Positions 49,339 through 60,847 are shown, numbered from the stretch's first letter. The stretch is 64,000 nt of DNA from Herbiconiux flava (GCF_013409865.1 NZ_JACCBM010000001.1:3720001-3784000); one strand, 5' to 3'. Notes: a model not told the origin generated them from the sequence alone. Program-made: numbers and translations.

Positions 49339-49854
49339 TGTTTTATTGCACGACCCGAAGGCCGGCACATTAGATTGTGCAACCCGGCCGGAATAGGCCC
49401 TGGTCACACGAGTTTGAAACTGACAGAACAAATCATTACTGACTTGCTTTGTTGTTTAAATGTTTTCCAAAGGAATCCCAGTGACCGAAGTCACCTGGGG
49501 TTTTTGGCATTTGACATTGTGCACGCTGTTGAGTTCTCAAGGATCGGATACACCAGAGCCGAACCCTCTCAGGCCGCCGCTCCAGGCAACTTCTCTACCC
49601 TAGCACCAGAAGTGAGGCTGTCAAATCGACGCGCCGCTTGCTCGTGGAAGGGGTTTAATCCTACGCCTCTGATTCTCGCTCTTCAAGAGAGCAGTCTCAG
49701 ATGGAGGATTGATGTCCCGCTTGAGGCCGGTAAGCTCTTCCGCTTTCCGCACCTGTGGGGTGACGAGTAAGAACATTACGGCGATGTTTCGCGGAGGCCA
49801 AATCCCGGTGAACGCCCGGGCGTGTCGGGCCGAACTTCCGCGGAAACACGCGGA
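49339..49854 (-). other. rrn leader and upstream region
   Basis: 516 bases without a gene. On the minus strand the leader contains the conserved element TTGAGAACTCAACAGCGTGC (about 49522-49541), CAATGTCAA (49511-49519) pairing with the 16S-23S spacer, and a CCAGGTGAC-TTCG-GTCACTGG hairpin (about 49479-49500). The promoter is at 49597-49624. From about 49640 to 49854 I see only GC-rich sequence and a weak CCCGG/CCGGG stem (49805-49821) that may end deoA transcripts. Confidence 0.65.
49597..49624 (-). promoter_or_regulatory. rrn promoter
   Basis: TTGACA (49619-49624) and TAGGGT (49597-49602) on the minus strand, 16-base spacer. The only near-consensus sigma70-type promoter noticed in the window. 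Start point about 49590, giving a leader of about 250 bases. Confidence 0.8.
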
Positions 49855-51147
49855 TCAGCCGATGCGTTCGGCCACGAGCGGGTCGCCGGCGACGTAGTCG
49901 GACGCGTCCCCGATCTCCCACGCACCCTCCAGCGATTCCAGTGCCCGGGCGAACCGCGACGGCTCGTCGGCCGAGAGGGTGAAGATCGGCTGGCCCTCAA
50001 CGACCGTGTCACCCGGCTTCACCAGGAGGTCGATCCCGGCAGCGTGCTGCACCGCATCCTGAGCCCGGGCCCGGCCGGCGCCGAGACGCCATGCGGCGAT
50101 GCCGAAGGGCAGAGCATCCTGACGCAGCACAACACCCGAGCGGGGAGCCGAGACCGTGGTGGTCTCGCGGGCCACGGGGAGCGGCGCCGTCGGGTCGCCA
50201 CCCTGGGCACGGATCACCCGGTTCCAGGTGTCCATGGCCCGGCCGTCGCGGAGCGCCTCGGCCACATCGGCGTCGGGCTGCCCGGCGAGCCGGAGCATCT
50301 CCGACGCCAGGGCGAGAGTGAGCTCGACCACGTCGGCAGGCCCTCCCCCGGCGAGCACCTCGACCGACTCGCGCACCTCGTTCGCGTTGCCGATCGCGAG
50401 ACCGAGCGGCACGTTCATGTTCGTGAGCAGCGCAGTGGTGCGCACCCCGGCGTCGTTGCCGAGGTCGACCATGGTCTGCGCGAGCTCCCGGGAGCGGGCG
50501 ATGTCCTGCATGAAGGCACCCGAGCCGAACTTCACGTCGAGCACGAGCGAATCGGTGCCCTCGGCGATCTTCTTCGACATGATCGACGAGGCGATCAGCG
50601 GGATGGCCTCGACCGTGCCCGTGATGTCCCGCAGGGCGTAGAGCTTCTTGTCCGCCGGGGCGAGACCCGACCCCGCGGCGCAGATGACCCCGCCCACGTC
50701 GCGCAGCTGATCGAACATCTCCTCGTTCGACAGGGACGCCCGCCAGCCCGGGATCGACTCGAGCTTGTCGAGCGTGCCCCCCGTGTGCCCGAGCCCGCGG
50801 CCCGAGAGCTGCGGCACCGCCACCCCGAAACTCGCGACCAGCGGCATCAGCGGAAGCGTGATCTTGTCGCCCACTCCCCCGGTCGAGTGCTTGTCGACCG
50901 TCGGCTTGCCGAGCCCCGAGAAGTCCATCCGCTCGCCCGAGGCGATCATCGCCAGGGTGAGGTCGCGGATCTCGTCCCGCGACATGCCGTTCAGCAGGAT
51001 CGCCATCGCCAGTGCCGACATCTGCTCGTCGGCCACGTAGCCGCGGGTGTACGCGTCGATCAGCCAGTCGATCTGCGCGGTGGAGAGCGTTCCCCGGTCG
51101 CGCTTGGTGCGGATCAGATCGACGACGTCGTGGGCTTCGGTGGCCAT
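49855..51147 (-). CDS. deoA: Thymidine phosphorylase
   Basis: 430 residues from MATEAHDVVDLIRTKRDRG. It cleaves thymidine and deoxyuridine with phosphate to base and deoxyribose-1-phosphate. GLGKPTVDKHSTGGVGDKITL carries the phosphate-binding lysine, serine and glycine loop; SGRGLGHTGGTLDKLESIPG and VLDVKFGSGAFM are also typical. AGGA lies before the start. It follows cdd after 50 bases in the nucleoside operon. Longer upstream frames run into cdd and are rejected. Confidence 0.96.
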   Translation of the reverse strand: MATEAHDVVDLIRTKRDRGTLSTAQIDWLIDAYTRGYVADEQMSALAMAILLNGMSRDEIRDLTLAMIASGERMDFSGLGKPTVDKHSTGGVGDKITLPLMPLVASFGVAVPQLSGRGLGHTGGTLDKLESIPGWRASLSNEEMFDQLRDVGGVICAAGSGLAPADKKLYALRDITGTVEAIPLIASSIMSKKIAEGTDSLVLDVKFGSGAFMQDIARSRELAQTMVDLGNDAGVRTTALLTNMNVPLGLAIGNANEVRESVEVLAGGGPADVVELTLALASEMLRLAGQPDADVAEALRDGRAMDTWNRVIRAQGGDPTAPLPVARETTTVSAPRSGVVLRQDALPFGIAAWRLGAGRARAQDAVQHAAGIDLLVKPGDTVVEGQPIFTLSADEPSRFARALESLEGAWEIGDASDYVAGDPLVAERIG

Positions 51148-51197
51148 GGTGATTCCTAACTCGGATGCTCGGCACTCCGCCGCGCGTGCGGAGACCG

Positions 51198-51626
51198 CTA
51201 CTCGGCGAGCGACTCTTCGCGGTACTCGACGAGGGTGCGCGGCCCGAAGGCGTCGGGGATGACCTCGTCGATCGTCTTGATGCCCGAGACCGTCTCGAGC
51301 AGCATCCCCTCGGCCGAGTGCTCGAAGAGCAGCTGGCGGCAGCGGCCGCACGGCATCAGCGCGCCACCGTGCCCGTCGACGCAGGTGAAGGCGACGAGCT
51401 TGCCGCCGCCCGTCATGTGCAGCGTCGAGACCAGGGTGCACTCGGCGCAGAGCGTCAGGCCGTAGGACGCGTTCTCGACGTTGCAGCCCGAGATCACCCG
51501 GCCGTCGTCGACGATCGCGGCGACCCCGACGGGAAACTTCGAGTACGGCACGTAGGCCTTCTCCATCGCCTCGAGGGCGACGGCGCGCAGGGCGTCCCAG
51601 TCGATCTCGCTTCGGGCATCCGTCAT
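51198..51626 (-). CDS. cdd: Cytidine deaminase
   Basis: 142 residues. A zinc enzyme deaminating (deoxy)cytidine to (deoxy)uridine. Catalytic CAE at residues 60-62 (C60 zinc ligand, E62 proton shuttle) and PCGRC with C93 and C96 as the other ligands; CNVENASYG is the substrate loop. Homotetrameric small type. GAGGAG precedes the ATG. It lies between the permease genes and deoA. Confidence 0.96.
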   Translation of the reverse strand: MTDARSEIDWDALRAVALEAMEKAYVPYSKFPVGVAAIVDDGRVISGCNVENASYGLTLCAECTLVSTLHMTGGGKLVAFTCVDGHGGALMPCGRCRQLLFEHSAEGMLLETVSGIKTIDEVIPDAFGPRTLVEYREESLAE

Positions 51627-51681
51627 CAGAATCTCCTCGGGAACAACGAACTCACGACCATCGAGCTCACGACCAACGGAC

Positions 51682-53013
51682 TCACGAGCTGACGTACGGC
51701 TTGCCGGAGGCCGCCGGCCCCCGTACGCGCCCGACCAGGCCGGCGACCGCGAAGATCGTGACCACGTAGGGCAGCATCAACATGAACTCCGACGGCACCG
51801 GCGAACCGATGATGCCGAGCACGTTCTGCAGGTTCGACGCGAAGCCGAACAGCAGCGCCGCGAGGGTCGCCCGGATCGGGTCCCACCTGCCGAAGATCAC
51901 CGCCGCGAGGGCGATGAAGCCCGCGCCCGCCGTCATCTCCTTGTTGAACGCACCCACCGAGCCGAGCGTGAAGTACGCCCCGCCGAGGCCCGCGATCGCA
52001 CCGGCCAGCGACACGTTCCAGAAGCGCGTGCGGTTGACCTTGATGCCCACGGTGTCGGCGGCCTGAGGATGCTCGCCCACGGCCCGCACCCGCAGACCCC
52101 ACTTGGTCTTGAAGAGGCTGTAGAACACCAGCGCGACCGCGATGTACATCAGGTAGACGACGATGGTCTGCCGGAACAGGGTCGGGCCGAGCACCGGGAT
52201 CTCGGACAGCAGCGGGATCGGCAGCCGGTCGAAGCGCGGCGGCGAGTTCAGCAGATCGGGGTCGGCCGTCAGCACCTGCGAGTACAGGAACGACGTCAGA
52301 CCCGTGACCAGCACGTTCAGCACGACGCCGACGATCACCTGGTCGACCAGGTACTTGATCGAGAACGCGGCGAGCACGAAGGACACCAGGGTGCCGGCGA
52401 CGACCGCACCGATCAGGCCGATGAACGGGTTGCCCGTCACCGAGGCCACGACCGCCGAGACGAAGGCGCCGGCGAGCAGCTGGCCCTCGATCGCGACGTT
52501 GACGACACCGACACGCTCGGAGATGACGCCGCCGAGGGCACCGAAGATCAGCGGCACGCTGAGCGAGACGGTGCCGATCAGGAGGCCGGGCACCGGGATG
52601 GTCTGGCCCGCCGCGGCCCAGGTGAGGAACGCGATCAGGAACAGCACCGCGAACACGACCATGAGCCAGAGGCGCACCCGCCGCCCGGTCGCCACGAACC
52701 AGGCGGACAGGGCGGCCAGCAGCACGAGCGCGATCGAGATGACGAGGCCGGTCGCCCGGGTGGGCAGCACGACCTCGGGCAGCTGGATCAGGTCGGAGTC
52801 GGTCGAGAGCCGGAACGTCGAGGAGCCGTCGCGGCCGAACGCCACGAACAGGATCAACGCGCCGAGGGCGAAGATGCCGAACGCGATCGGCGCCTTCCAA
52901 CTCTTCACCTGCACCGTGTTCAGGGCCTTGCCCGAGGTGTCGGGGTGGTTGTGCTCGGTGGGCGGGGCTCCCGCCGTCGAAGCCAGGTTGTTGGTCGAGA
53001 CGTTCTCGCTCAC
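51682..53013 (-). CDS. Nucleoside ABC transporter permease (BmpC/NupQ type)
   Basis: 443 residues from GTG. A cytoplasmic leader of about 35 residues, then around ten hydrophobic helices. LIFGALGGVISERVGVVNVAIEGQLLAG is the BPD_transp_2-type signature, with the conserved glycine-rich loop SLAGAIAGLGGAYFTLGSVG toward the C-terminus. It pairs with the upstream permease (GTGA overlap) to form the channel. Residues 75-130 add helices beyond the usual length. Confidence 0.9.
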   Translation of the reverse strand: MSENVSTNNLASTAGAPPTEHNHPDTSGKALNTVQVKSWKAPIAFGIFALGALILFVAFGRDGSSTFRLSTDSDLIQLPEVVLPTRATGLVISIALVLLAALSAWFVATGRRVRLWLMVVFAVLFLIAFLTWAAAGQTIPVPGLLIGTVSLSVPLIFGALGGVISERVGVVNVAIEGQLLAGAFVSAVVASVTGNPFIGLIGAVVAGTLVSFVLAAFSIKYLVDQVIVGVVLNVLVTGLTSFLYSQVLTADPDLLNSPPRFDRLPIPLLSEIPVLGPTLFRQTIVVYLMYIAVALVFYSLFKTKWGLRVRAVGEHPQAADTVGIKVNRTRFWNVSLAGAIAGLGGAYFTLGSVGAFNKEMTAGAGFIALAAVIFGRWDPIRATLAALLFGFASNLQNVLGIIGSPVPSEFMLMLPYVVTIFAVAGLVGRVRGPAASGKPYVSS

Positions 53014-54271
53014 TTGGCCGTCACCGCCTCACGGTTCGAAACAGCCGGGGCCTTGGGGGCCTTCGGCGTCTTGGGCTTGGACGGGTCGGGCAGGCGGAAC
53101 ACCGTACGGATCAGCGGCGGCGCCGCGATGAAGAGCACGATCAGAGACTGCACGACGAGCACGATGTCGATCGGGATGCCCTCCGAGGCCTGCATGGCGA
53201 AGCCGCCGGCCTTGAACGCTCCGAACAGGATGCCCGCCACGAAGATGCCCCACGGCTTGGACCGTCCGAGCAGCGCCACGGTGATGGCGTCGAAGCCGAT
53301 GCCCGCGTCGATGCCGGAGCTGAAGCCGGTGGTCACCGTGCCGAGCACCTGCGAGACGCCGGCGAGGCCGATCAGGCCACCGGAGATGACCATGGCGTAG
53401 ACGTACATGTTCTTGACGTTGATGCCGGCCACGCGCGCCGCGTTGGGGTTGATGCCGACGGCGCGGAACTTGAAGCCGAGCGACGACCGGTTCAGCAGCC
53501 ACCAGACGAAGACGGTGGCGACGATGACCAGGATGAAGCCGAAGTGCAGGTTGAACTGCGGGCCGAGGAGATCGGGGAACACCGCGGTGCTGTCGATCGG
53601 CGGCGACTTCGGGTTGTTCGAGCCGGGCGCTTGGAGCACGGGGGTGCGCAGCAGGTAGGAGACCAGGTAGAACGCGACGTAGTTCAGCATGATCGTGATG
53701 ATCACCTCGTGCGCTCCGGTGCGGGCCTTCAGCAGACCGGCGATGCCCGCCCAGATGCCGCCGCCGACCAGGCCGGCGATCACCGCGACGATCATGTGCA
53801 GGCCCCACGGCAGGTGCAGGGTGAAGCCCACCCAGCCGGCGCAGGCGGCGGCGATGAGCATCTGCCCGCGGCCACCGATGTTGAACATGCCGACGCGGAA
53901 GGCGAGGCCGACGCCGAGGCCGGCCGCGATCAGCGGGGTGGCGAAGGTGAGCGTCTCGGTGAGCGGCTTGATCTGCTGCACGAAGTCGTCGCGCTTGGGG
54001 TTGAACACCGCCCCCTGGAACAGCGAGACGTAGGCGCCGGAGACGGCTTTCCAGATCTCGGCGAAGGTGTCGCCGGGCCGGGCGAAGAAGTATCCCGCGG
54101 CCTTCTGCACGTTCTCGTCGGTGACGGCGATCAGGATGCCGCCCGCGATCATCGCCAGCACCACCGCGAGGATCGAGATCATCACGCTGCCGCCGATGAT
54201 CTCGTTGAAGGTGGTGCGCCAGCGCGAGGGCGGCTCCGCCGCCGGGGCGGGCTTGGACAGGGTGGTGTCGC

Positions 54272-54275
<4 letters not shown>
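53010..54275 (-). CDS. Nucleoside ABC transporter permease (NupP type)
   Basis: 421 residues from GTG, overlapping the ATPase stop by GTGA. About eight to ten membrane helices; FRVGMFNIGGRGQMLIAAACAG and EVIITIMLNYVAFYLVSYLL match the first permease of BMP-dependent nucleoside importers. It should form a heterodimer with the product of the next gene. Confidence 0.9.
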
Positions 54276-55801
<1,526 letters not shown>

Positions 55802-55846
55802 GGAATCAATCTACCTACTCCCCGAAGGGCATCCGTTAAGTGGAGC

Positions 55847-55880
55847 GGTCGGGGGGACCAGCGTGCTGGTCCCCCCGACC
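55847..55880 (-). terminator. Intercistronic hairpin between BMP lipoprotein and ATPase genes
   Basis: Perfect 15-bp stem GGTCGGGGGGACCAG / CTGGTCCCCCCGACC with four-base loop CGTG, 27 bases after the lipoprotein stop and 45 before the ATPase start. Likely gives partial termination or 3'-end protection, so that more binding protein than transporter is made. Confidence 0.7.
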
Positions 55881-55907
55881 GGGTCGCGTTCGGAGAACGC
55901 GGAGGAG

Positions 55908-57002
55908 CTACTCGGCCGACGCCGGGGTCGAGGGCGACTCGACCTCGATGGAGCCGTTGATGATGCTCTCCTTGATGGTGTCGAGCTCACCCTGCAGGTC
56001 GGGCGAGACCTTGCTCTCGAAGTCGTGGAACGGAGCGATGTCCACGCCCTGGTTCTCGAGCGTGCCCACGAACGGGGTGGCGTCGAAGTCGCCGGCGGCG
56101 GCGGTGTCGACCACGTCGACCACACCGGCCTTGACGCCCTTCAGCACCGAGGTGAGGAAGAGGTCCTTCAGGTCGGGAGCCGTCTCGTAGTTGTCGGAGT
56201 CGACACCTACCAGGGCGACCTCCTTGCCGGAGTCGCGGATCGCCTCACCGGCGGAGAGGAAGATCGGGCCACCCACGGGCAGGATGACGTCGGCGTTCTG
56301 GTCGATCAGACCCTGCGCCGCCGTCTTGGCCTCGACACCGGCGGCGAAGCCACCGGTGAACGAGCCGGTCTGGCCCGCGACGTCCCAGCCGATGGCCTTG
56401 ACGGAGGTGCCCTTCTGCTCGTTGTAGTAGTTCACGCCGTCGACGAAGCCGTCCATGAAGATGGTGACCGACGGGATCTGCAGGCCACCGAAGGTGCCGA
56501 CGGTGCCGGTCTTCGAGTAGCTCGCCGAGGCGTAGCCGGCGAGGAACGCGGCCTGCGCGGTGTCGAAGACGATCGGCTTGACGTTGTCGGCGTCGATCGA
56601 GGAGTCGTCGATGATCGAGAACTGGGTGTCGGGGTTCGCCTCGGCGGCGGCCTTGGTGGCGTCGGCGAGGAGGAAGCCGACCGAGATGATCAGGTTGCAG
56701 TCCTGCGAGATGAGGTTGTCGATGTTCGGCGCGAAGTCGGTGTCGGCCGCGGACTCGACGGTGACGGGCTCGACGCCGAGCTTGTCGGCCGCCTCGGTGA
56801 TGCCCTCGTAGCCGGCCTGGTTGAACGACTTGTCGTCGAACCCGCCCGAGTCGGAGACCATGCAGGGGATGAAGTCGCTGGCGGCGTCGCCGCCCGACGT
56901 CGATGCGGTGTCCGACGGAGCGGACGCGCAGCCGGCGAGAAGGGCTGCCACGCCCAGCGTGGCGAAGCCGGCCACTCCGGCGCGGCGCAGGTTGATGCTC
57001 AA
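55908..57002 (-). CDS. BMP-family nucleoside-binding lipoprotein, copy 1
   Basis: 364 residues from TTG, chosen because GGAGGA lies five bases before it; a TTG four codons upstream would cover that site. Lipoprotein signal MSINLRRAGVAGFATLGVAALLAGC, lipidated Cys25. The binding domain shows DSGGFDDKSFNQAGYEG, VGFLLADATKAAAEANPDTQ and PVGGPIFLSAGEAIRDSG, typical of BMP (PnrA-like) purine nucleoside binders. It should feed the ABC transporter encoded downstream. Confidence 0.94.
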   Translation of the reverse strand: MSINLRRAGVAGFATLGVAALLAGCASAPSDTASTSGGDAASDFIPCMVSDSGGFDDKSFNQAGYEGITEAADKLGVEPVTVESAADTDFAPNIDNLISQDCNLIISVGFLLADATKAAAEANPDTQFSIIDDSSIDADNVKPIVFDTAQAAFLAGYASASYSKTGTVGTFGGLQIPSVTIFMDGFVDGVNYYNEQKGTSVKAIGWDVAGQTGSFTGGFAAGVEAKTAAQGLIDQNADVILPVGGPIFLSAGEAIRDSGKEVALVGVDSDNYETAPDLKDLFLTSVLKGVKAGVVDVVDTAAAGDFDATPFVGTLENQGVDIAPFHDFESKVSPDLQGELDTIKESIINGSIEVESPSTPASAE

Positions 57003-57159
57003 GATGTCCTCCAAGATGCTGCCCTGCCAAGACGCGCAGGGGCTGTGTGGGACTACACGTTACCGAAAGTCACGGGCCCCGACAGGGGCAACCGCATGTT
57101 CGGGGCGCAAGCGTTACAAAGCCGCGATCACGCCGAAATGTCCCCGAAATGTCCAGGGC

Positions 57160-57182
57160 CCGCCGCTGAGACGCAGCGGCGG
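57160..57182 (-). terminator. Hairpin between the two BMP genes
   Basis: 8-bp stem CCGCCGCT / AGCGGCGG, seven-base loop, 13 bases after the copy 2 stop. No T-tract. The remaining 157 bases to copy 1 could hold its promoter; no consensus is clear. Confidence 0.45.
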
Positions 57183-57195
57183 CGCTGCCCGGGCG

Positions 57196-58269
57196 TCAGG
57201 GGGCCGACGGGGAGTCGACGACGACGGTTCCGGCCACGATCTGGGCTTTCAGATCGTCGATCTCGGCGGCCAGCTCGGCGGGCACCGACGACTCGAGGTC
57301 GTGGAAGGGCGCGAGCGCCACTCCCCCGTTCTCGAGCGTGCCGACGAACGGCTCCGGGCTGAAGTCGCCGTCGATGTCGTCGCCGACGATCTCGACCACG
57401 GCGTCGCCGGTGTTCTTCAGCACGCTGGTGAGCAGGATCGGCTTGTACTCGGCCGGCAGGGTGTCGTAGCCGTCGTTGTCGACCCAGATGAGTGAGACGC
57501 CGCCCGCCTCCGAGGCGGCCGAGGCGGCCCCCTCGCCGACCTGGCCGGCCACGGGGAGGATCACGTCGGCGCCCTGGTCGATGAAGCCCTGGGTGACGGT
57601 CTTGCCCTTGTTGATGTCCTCGAAGTCGCCGGTGAAGACGCCGTCCTGCGACGCCTTGTCCCAGCCGAGCGCCTGCACCTGCGTGCCGTGCACCTCGTTG
57701 TACTTCGCGACGCCGTCGACGAAACCGTCCATGAACAGGGTGACCGGCGGCTGGTTGCCGCCGCCGAAGGTCGCGACCTTGCCGGTCTTCGAGACGCCGG
57801 CGGCGAGGTAGCCCGCCAGGTACGACGCCTGTGCGGTGTCGAACAGGATCGGCTTCACGTTCGGGGCGTCGACGGTCTCGTCGACGATGGCGAAGTGGGT
57901 GTCCGGGCTGCCGCCCGCCTCGGCGAGGGTGGCGTCGGCGAGCTCGTAGCCCACGGTGAGCACGAACGCGCATCCGCTCTGAACCGCCTGGGTCACGTTG
58001 GGCGCGAGATCGGTCTCGCCGGTGGAGACGAGCACCTGGGCGTCGATGCCGTACTCCTGCTGGGCCTTCTCGAGGCCCTCCCAGCTGGACTGGTTGAAGG
58101 AGCGGTCGTCGAGGCCGCCCGAGTTCGTGACCATGCGGGCGCAGTAGTCGCTCGACGCGGCGGTCGAGGTGCCGCCGCCGGTCGAGGACGGCGCCTCGGC
58201 GCAGCCGGCGAGGGCGAGGGCGAGCACGCCGGCGACGACGCCGGTGCGGACGAGGGCTGTGGTTCTCAT
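57196..58269 (-). CDS. BMP-family nucleoside-binding lipoprotein, copy 2
   Basis: 357 residues from MRTTALVRTGVVAGVLALALAGC; lipidated Cys23. AGGAG sits eight bases before the ATG. Same architecture as copy 1: NSGGLDDRSFNQSSWEGLEK, VGYELADATLAEAGGSPDTH, LPVAGQVGEGAASAASEAGG. Identity to copy 1 looks moderate, so this is an old duplication with a probably different nucleoside preference. A frame continuing into manC upstream is not a fusion. Confidence 0.93.
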   Translation of the reverse strand: MRTTALVRTGVVAGVLALALAGCAEAPSSTGGGTSTAASSDYCARMVTNSGGLDDRSFNQSSWEGLEKAQQEYGIDAQVLVSTGETDLAPNVTQAVQSGCAFVLTVGYELADATLAEAGGSPDTHFAIVDETVDAPNVKPILFDTAQASYLAGYLAAGVSKTGKVATFGGGNQPPVTLFMDGFVDGVAKYNEVHGTQVQALGWDKASQDGVFTGDFEDINKGKTVTQGFIDQGADVILPVAGQVGEGAASAASEAGGVSLIWVDNDGYDTLPAEYKPILLTSVLKNTGDAVVEIVGDDIDGDFSPEPFVGTLENGGVALAPFHDLESSVPAELAAEIDDLKAQIVAGTVVVDSPSAP

Positions 58270-58304
58270 GGTCGGACTCCTAGGGCACCGGGTGGGAGGG
58301 AAGG

Positions 58305-59426
58305 TCAGAGCACGTCGCCGGAGCCGCCGGCCCGGAGCGCGTCGACGACCGACTTGACCCGCTGGGCGTGCTCGCTGGTGGTCACCAGCAGCGCATCCGG
58401 GGTGTCGACGACGACGATGTCGCGCACGCCGATCAGGCTGATCACGCGCTTGGACTGCGACACGACGATGCCGCTGGACGAGTCGGCCAGCACGCGGGCG
58501 TTCTTGCCGAGGATGGCGAGATCGGTGCCCCGGCCCGAGCTGTGCAGCTTGGCGATCGAGGCGAAGTCGCCCACGTCGTCCCAGTCGAAGTCGCTCGGGA
58601 TGACGGCGAGCGCACCGGCGGCGGCGGCCGGCTCGGCGACCGAGTAGTCGATGGCGATCTTCTTCAGCGTCGGCCAGACCCGGTCGACGACCTCGCCACG
58701 GCGCGGGGTGTCCCAGGCCTCGGCGAGCTCGAGCACGCCCGCGAGCAGCTCGGGCTCGGATGCGCCCAGGTGCTCGAGCAGCTTGTCGGCCCTGGCGATG
58801 AACATGCCGGCGTTCCACAGGTAGTTGCCCGCCTTCAGGTACCGCTTGGCGGTCGGCAGATCGGGCTTCTCGACGAAGTGGTCGACCTTGAGTGCAGCCG
58901 GCGCCCCCTCGATCTCGAGCGAGCCGAGGCAGCGGATGTAGCCGAAGCCGACGGCCGGGTCGGTGGGGGTGATGCCGATGGTGGCGATGTAGCCGGCGTC
59001 GGCCACCTGCACGGCCTGCGCGACGGCGGCGCGGAAGCGCTGCGGGTTCGTGATGACGTGGTCGGCGGCGAACGAGCCGATGATGACGCCCGGCTCCCGC
59101 TTCTCGAGGATGGCGGCGGCGAGGCAGATGGCGGCGGTCGAGTCGCGCGGCTCCGACTCGAGCACCACGTTGCTGTCCTCCAGGGTCGGCAGCTGCTCCT
59201 CGACGGCGGCGCGGTGCGCGCGGCCGGTGACGACCATGATGCGCTGCTCCCCCGAGAGCGGCGCCAGGCGGTCCCACGTGTCGCGCAGGAGGCTCTGGCC
59301 CGAGCCGCTCAGATCGTGCAGGAACTTGGGGGCGTCCGCCCGCGACAGGGGCCAGAGCCGTGAGCCGATCCCGCCGGCGGGGATCACGCTGTAGAGCCGG
59401 TCGAGCGCTGGTGACGATGAGTTCAT
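58305..59426 (-). CDS. manC: Mannose-1-phosphate guanylyltransferase
   Basis: 373 residues. Makes GDP-mannose from mannose-1-phosphate and GTP. The nucleotide-binding signature GGIGSRLWPLSRADAPK is at about 18-34, IGSFAADHVI holds a catalytic aspartate, FVEKP is the sugar site and NAGMFIARADKLLEHL follows. Only the pyrophosphorylase part is present, without the C-terminal isomerase of bifunctional AlgA/RfbM. GDP-mannose feeds mannosyltransferases such as the divergent gene at 59577. In M. tuberculosis the counterpart manB lies next to rmlD. Confidence 0.93.
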   Translation of the reverse strand: MNSSSPALDRLYSVIPAGGIGSRLWPLSRADAPKFLHDLSGSGQSLLRDTWDRLAPLSGEQRIMVVTGRAHRAAVEEQLPTLEDSNVVLESEPRDSTAAICLAAAILEKREPGVIIGSFAADHVITNPQRFRAAVAQAVQVADAGYIATIGITPTDPAVGFGYIRCLGSLEIEGAPAALKVDHFVEKPDLPTAKRYLKAGNYLWNAGMFIARADKLLEHLGASEPELLAGVLELAEAWDTPRRGEVVDRVWPTLKKIAIDYSVAEPAAAAGALAVIPSDFDWDDVGDFASIAKLHSSGRGTDLAILGKNARVLADSSSGIVVSQSKRVISLIGVRDIVVVDTPDALLVTTSEHAQRVKSVVDALRAGGSGDVL

Positions 59427-59576
59427 GAGGCACAGCCTATACAGCGGCCGGGAGGGGCCATCGGATGCTCACCCCGGGGCCACGGGGAGGCCACTGCCGC
59501 GACACCGGCGGTCCACCTGCCCTCCGTAGCGTCGGCGACGTGGCCGGTCGGCCCCACGGCACTGCGGAGGCATGTC

Positions 59577-60728
59577 ATGCGAGTTGCGATCATCAGCGAG
59601 AGCTTTCTCCCCACCGTCAACGGAGTCACGAACAGCGTCTGCAAGGTGCTCGACCATCTCGCGGCGAACGGTCACGACGCGATCGTCATCGCGCCGGCCG
59701 CCGGCTCCCCCTCTCACTACAAGGGCTTCCGCGTGCACGAGGTGCCGGCGGTGGCGTACCGGCAGTTCCCGGTGGGGATGCCGAGCGTCCAGGTCGCCCG
59801 GCTGATCGCCGGTTTCGAGCCGGACGTGCTGCACGCGGCGTCCCCGTTCCTGCTGGGCGCCCAGGGCATCGCCTCGGCGAACCGGCTGGGCATCCCCTCG
59901 GTGGCCGTCTTCCAGACGGACGTCGCGGGCTACGCGCGGCGCAACCGGCTGGGATCGGCGTCGAAGCTCGCCTGGCGGGTGGTGAAGTGGATCCACGACG
60001 GCGCCGACCGCACACTCGTGCCCTCGAGCGCCTCGCAGCACGACCTCGAGCGGGCGGGCGTCCCCCGGCTCGCCCGGTGGGGCCGGGGCGTCGACCTCGA
60101 GCGCTACCACCCGAACAACCGGATGCGCCCCACCGCGCAGGCCCTCTCGGCCCTGCTCTCCCGCGGCGGTCAGGACGCGGTGGTGGGCTACGTCGGCCGC
60201 ATCGCGCCCGAGAAGGGTCTCGAACGCCTCGCCGCGCTGCGCGGGATGCCGGGCCTCCACCTCGCGATCGTCGGGGACGGGCCGAGCGACCAGCGCATCC
60301 GCCACCTGCTGCACGGGATGCCGGCGACCTTCCTCGGCCGGCTCTCGGGCGCCGACCTCGCCGACGCCTACGCCGCCTTCGACGCCTTCGTGCACACCGG
60401 CACCGAGGAGACCTTCGGCCAGACCCTGCAGGAGGCGCACGCCGCGGGACTCCCGGTGGTCGCCCCGGCGGCCGGCGGCCCGATCGACCTCGTGCGGCAC
60501 GGCGAGGACGGCTACCTCTTCGACCCCGACGACCCGCGCGATCTGCGGATGCGCGTGGGCTCCCTCGTGGCCGACCCGGCGCTCCGGCGCCGGATGGGCG
60601 AGGCCGGCCGTCGCGCCGTGATCGGCACCTCGTGGGCGTCGGTCTGCGACGAGCTGCTCGGGCACTACCGGTCCGTGATGGGCGCCAAGGTGGCGGTGAA
60701 GCGCACTCGCGTCGGCTCACACGCTTGA
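59577..60728 (+). CDS. MgtA-like GDP-mannose-dependent mannosyltransferase (GT4)
   Basis: 383 residues, with GGAGG six bases before the ATG. MRVAIISESFLPTVNGVTNSV is close to the opening of actinobacterial MgtA/PimB'-group enzymes, which mannosylate glycolipid anchors at the inner membrane face. The donor half shows VGYVGRIAPEKGLERLAAL and the EX7E motif in TGTEETFGQTLQEAHAAG. Divergent from manC, which makes the likely donor. Acceptor identity is inference. A small GAATAC/GTATTC stem overlaps the stop codon. Confidence 0.87.
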   Translation: MRVAIISESFLPTVNGVTNSVCKVLDHLAANGHDAIVIAPAAGSPSHYKGFRVHEVPAVAYRQFPVGMPSVQVARLIAGFEPDVLHAASPFLLGAQGIASANRLGIPSVAVFQTDVAGYARRNRLGSASKLAWRVVKWIHDGADRTLVPSSASQHDLERAGVPRLARWGRGVDLERYHPNNRMRPTAQALSALLSRGGQDAVVGYVGRIAPEKGLERLAALRGMPGLHLAIVGDGPSDQRIRHLLHGMPATFLGRLSGADLADAYAAFDAFVHTGTEETFGQTLQEAHAAGLPVVAPAAGGPIDLVRHGEDGYLFDPDDPRDLRMRVGSLVADPALRRRMGEAGRRAVIGTSWASVCDELLGHYRSVMGAKVAVKRTRVGSHA

Positions 60729-60841
60729 ATACAGGGGGGTATTCGCGGGGCGTTTCTCCGCGTGCTGGTGCGGGACGCGCATCCGGCCCGCCCTGTATAC
60801 AACTAAGGCCCGCCTAATACCCGTTACCGCCGAAACGCGCA

Positions 60842-60847
60842 TAGACT
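60842..60847 (+). promoter_or_regulatory. Possible -10 element of the sdh operon
   Basis: TAGACT, about 80 bases before sdhC, would give a 5' leader of about 70 bases. No -35 match. The AAGGAGGG ribosome-binding site is at 60912-60919. Confidence 0.35.

Noticed and set aside
57196..59433. Apparent 745-residue fusion upstream of BMP copy 2.
   Set aside because: The extra N-terminal 390 residues are the manC gene read in another frame. The lipoprotein signal and ribosome-binding site set the true start at 58269.
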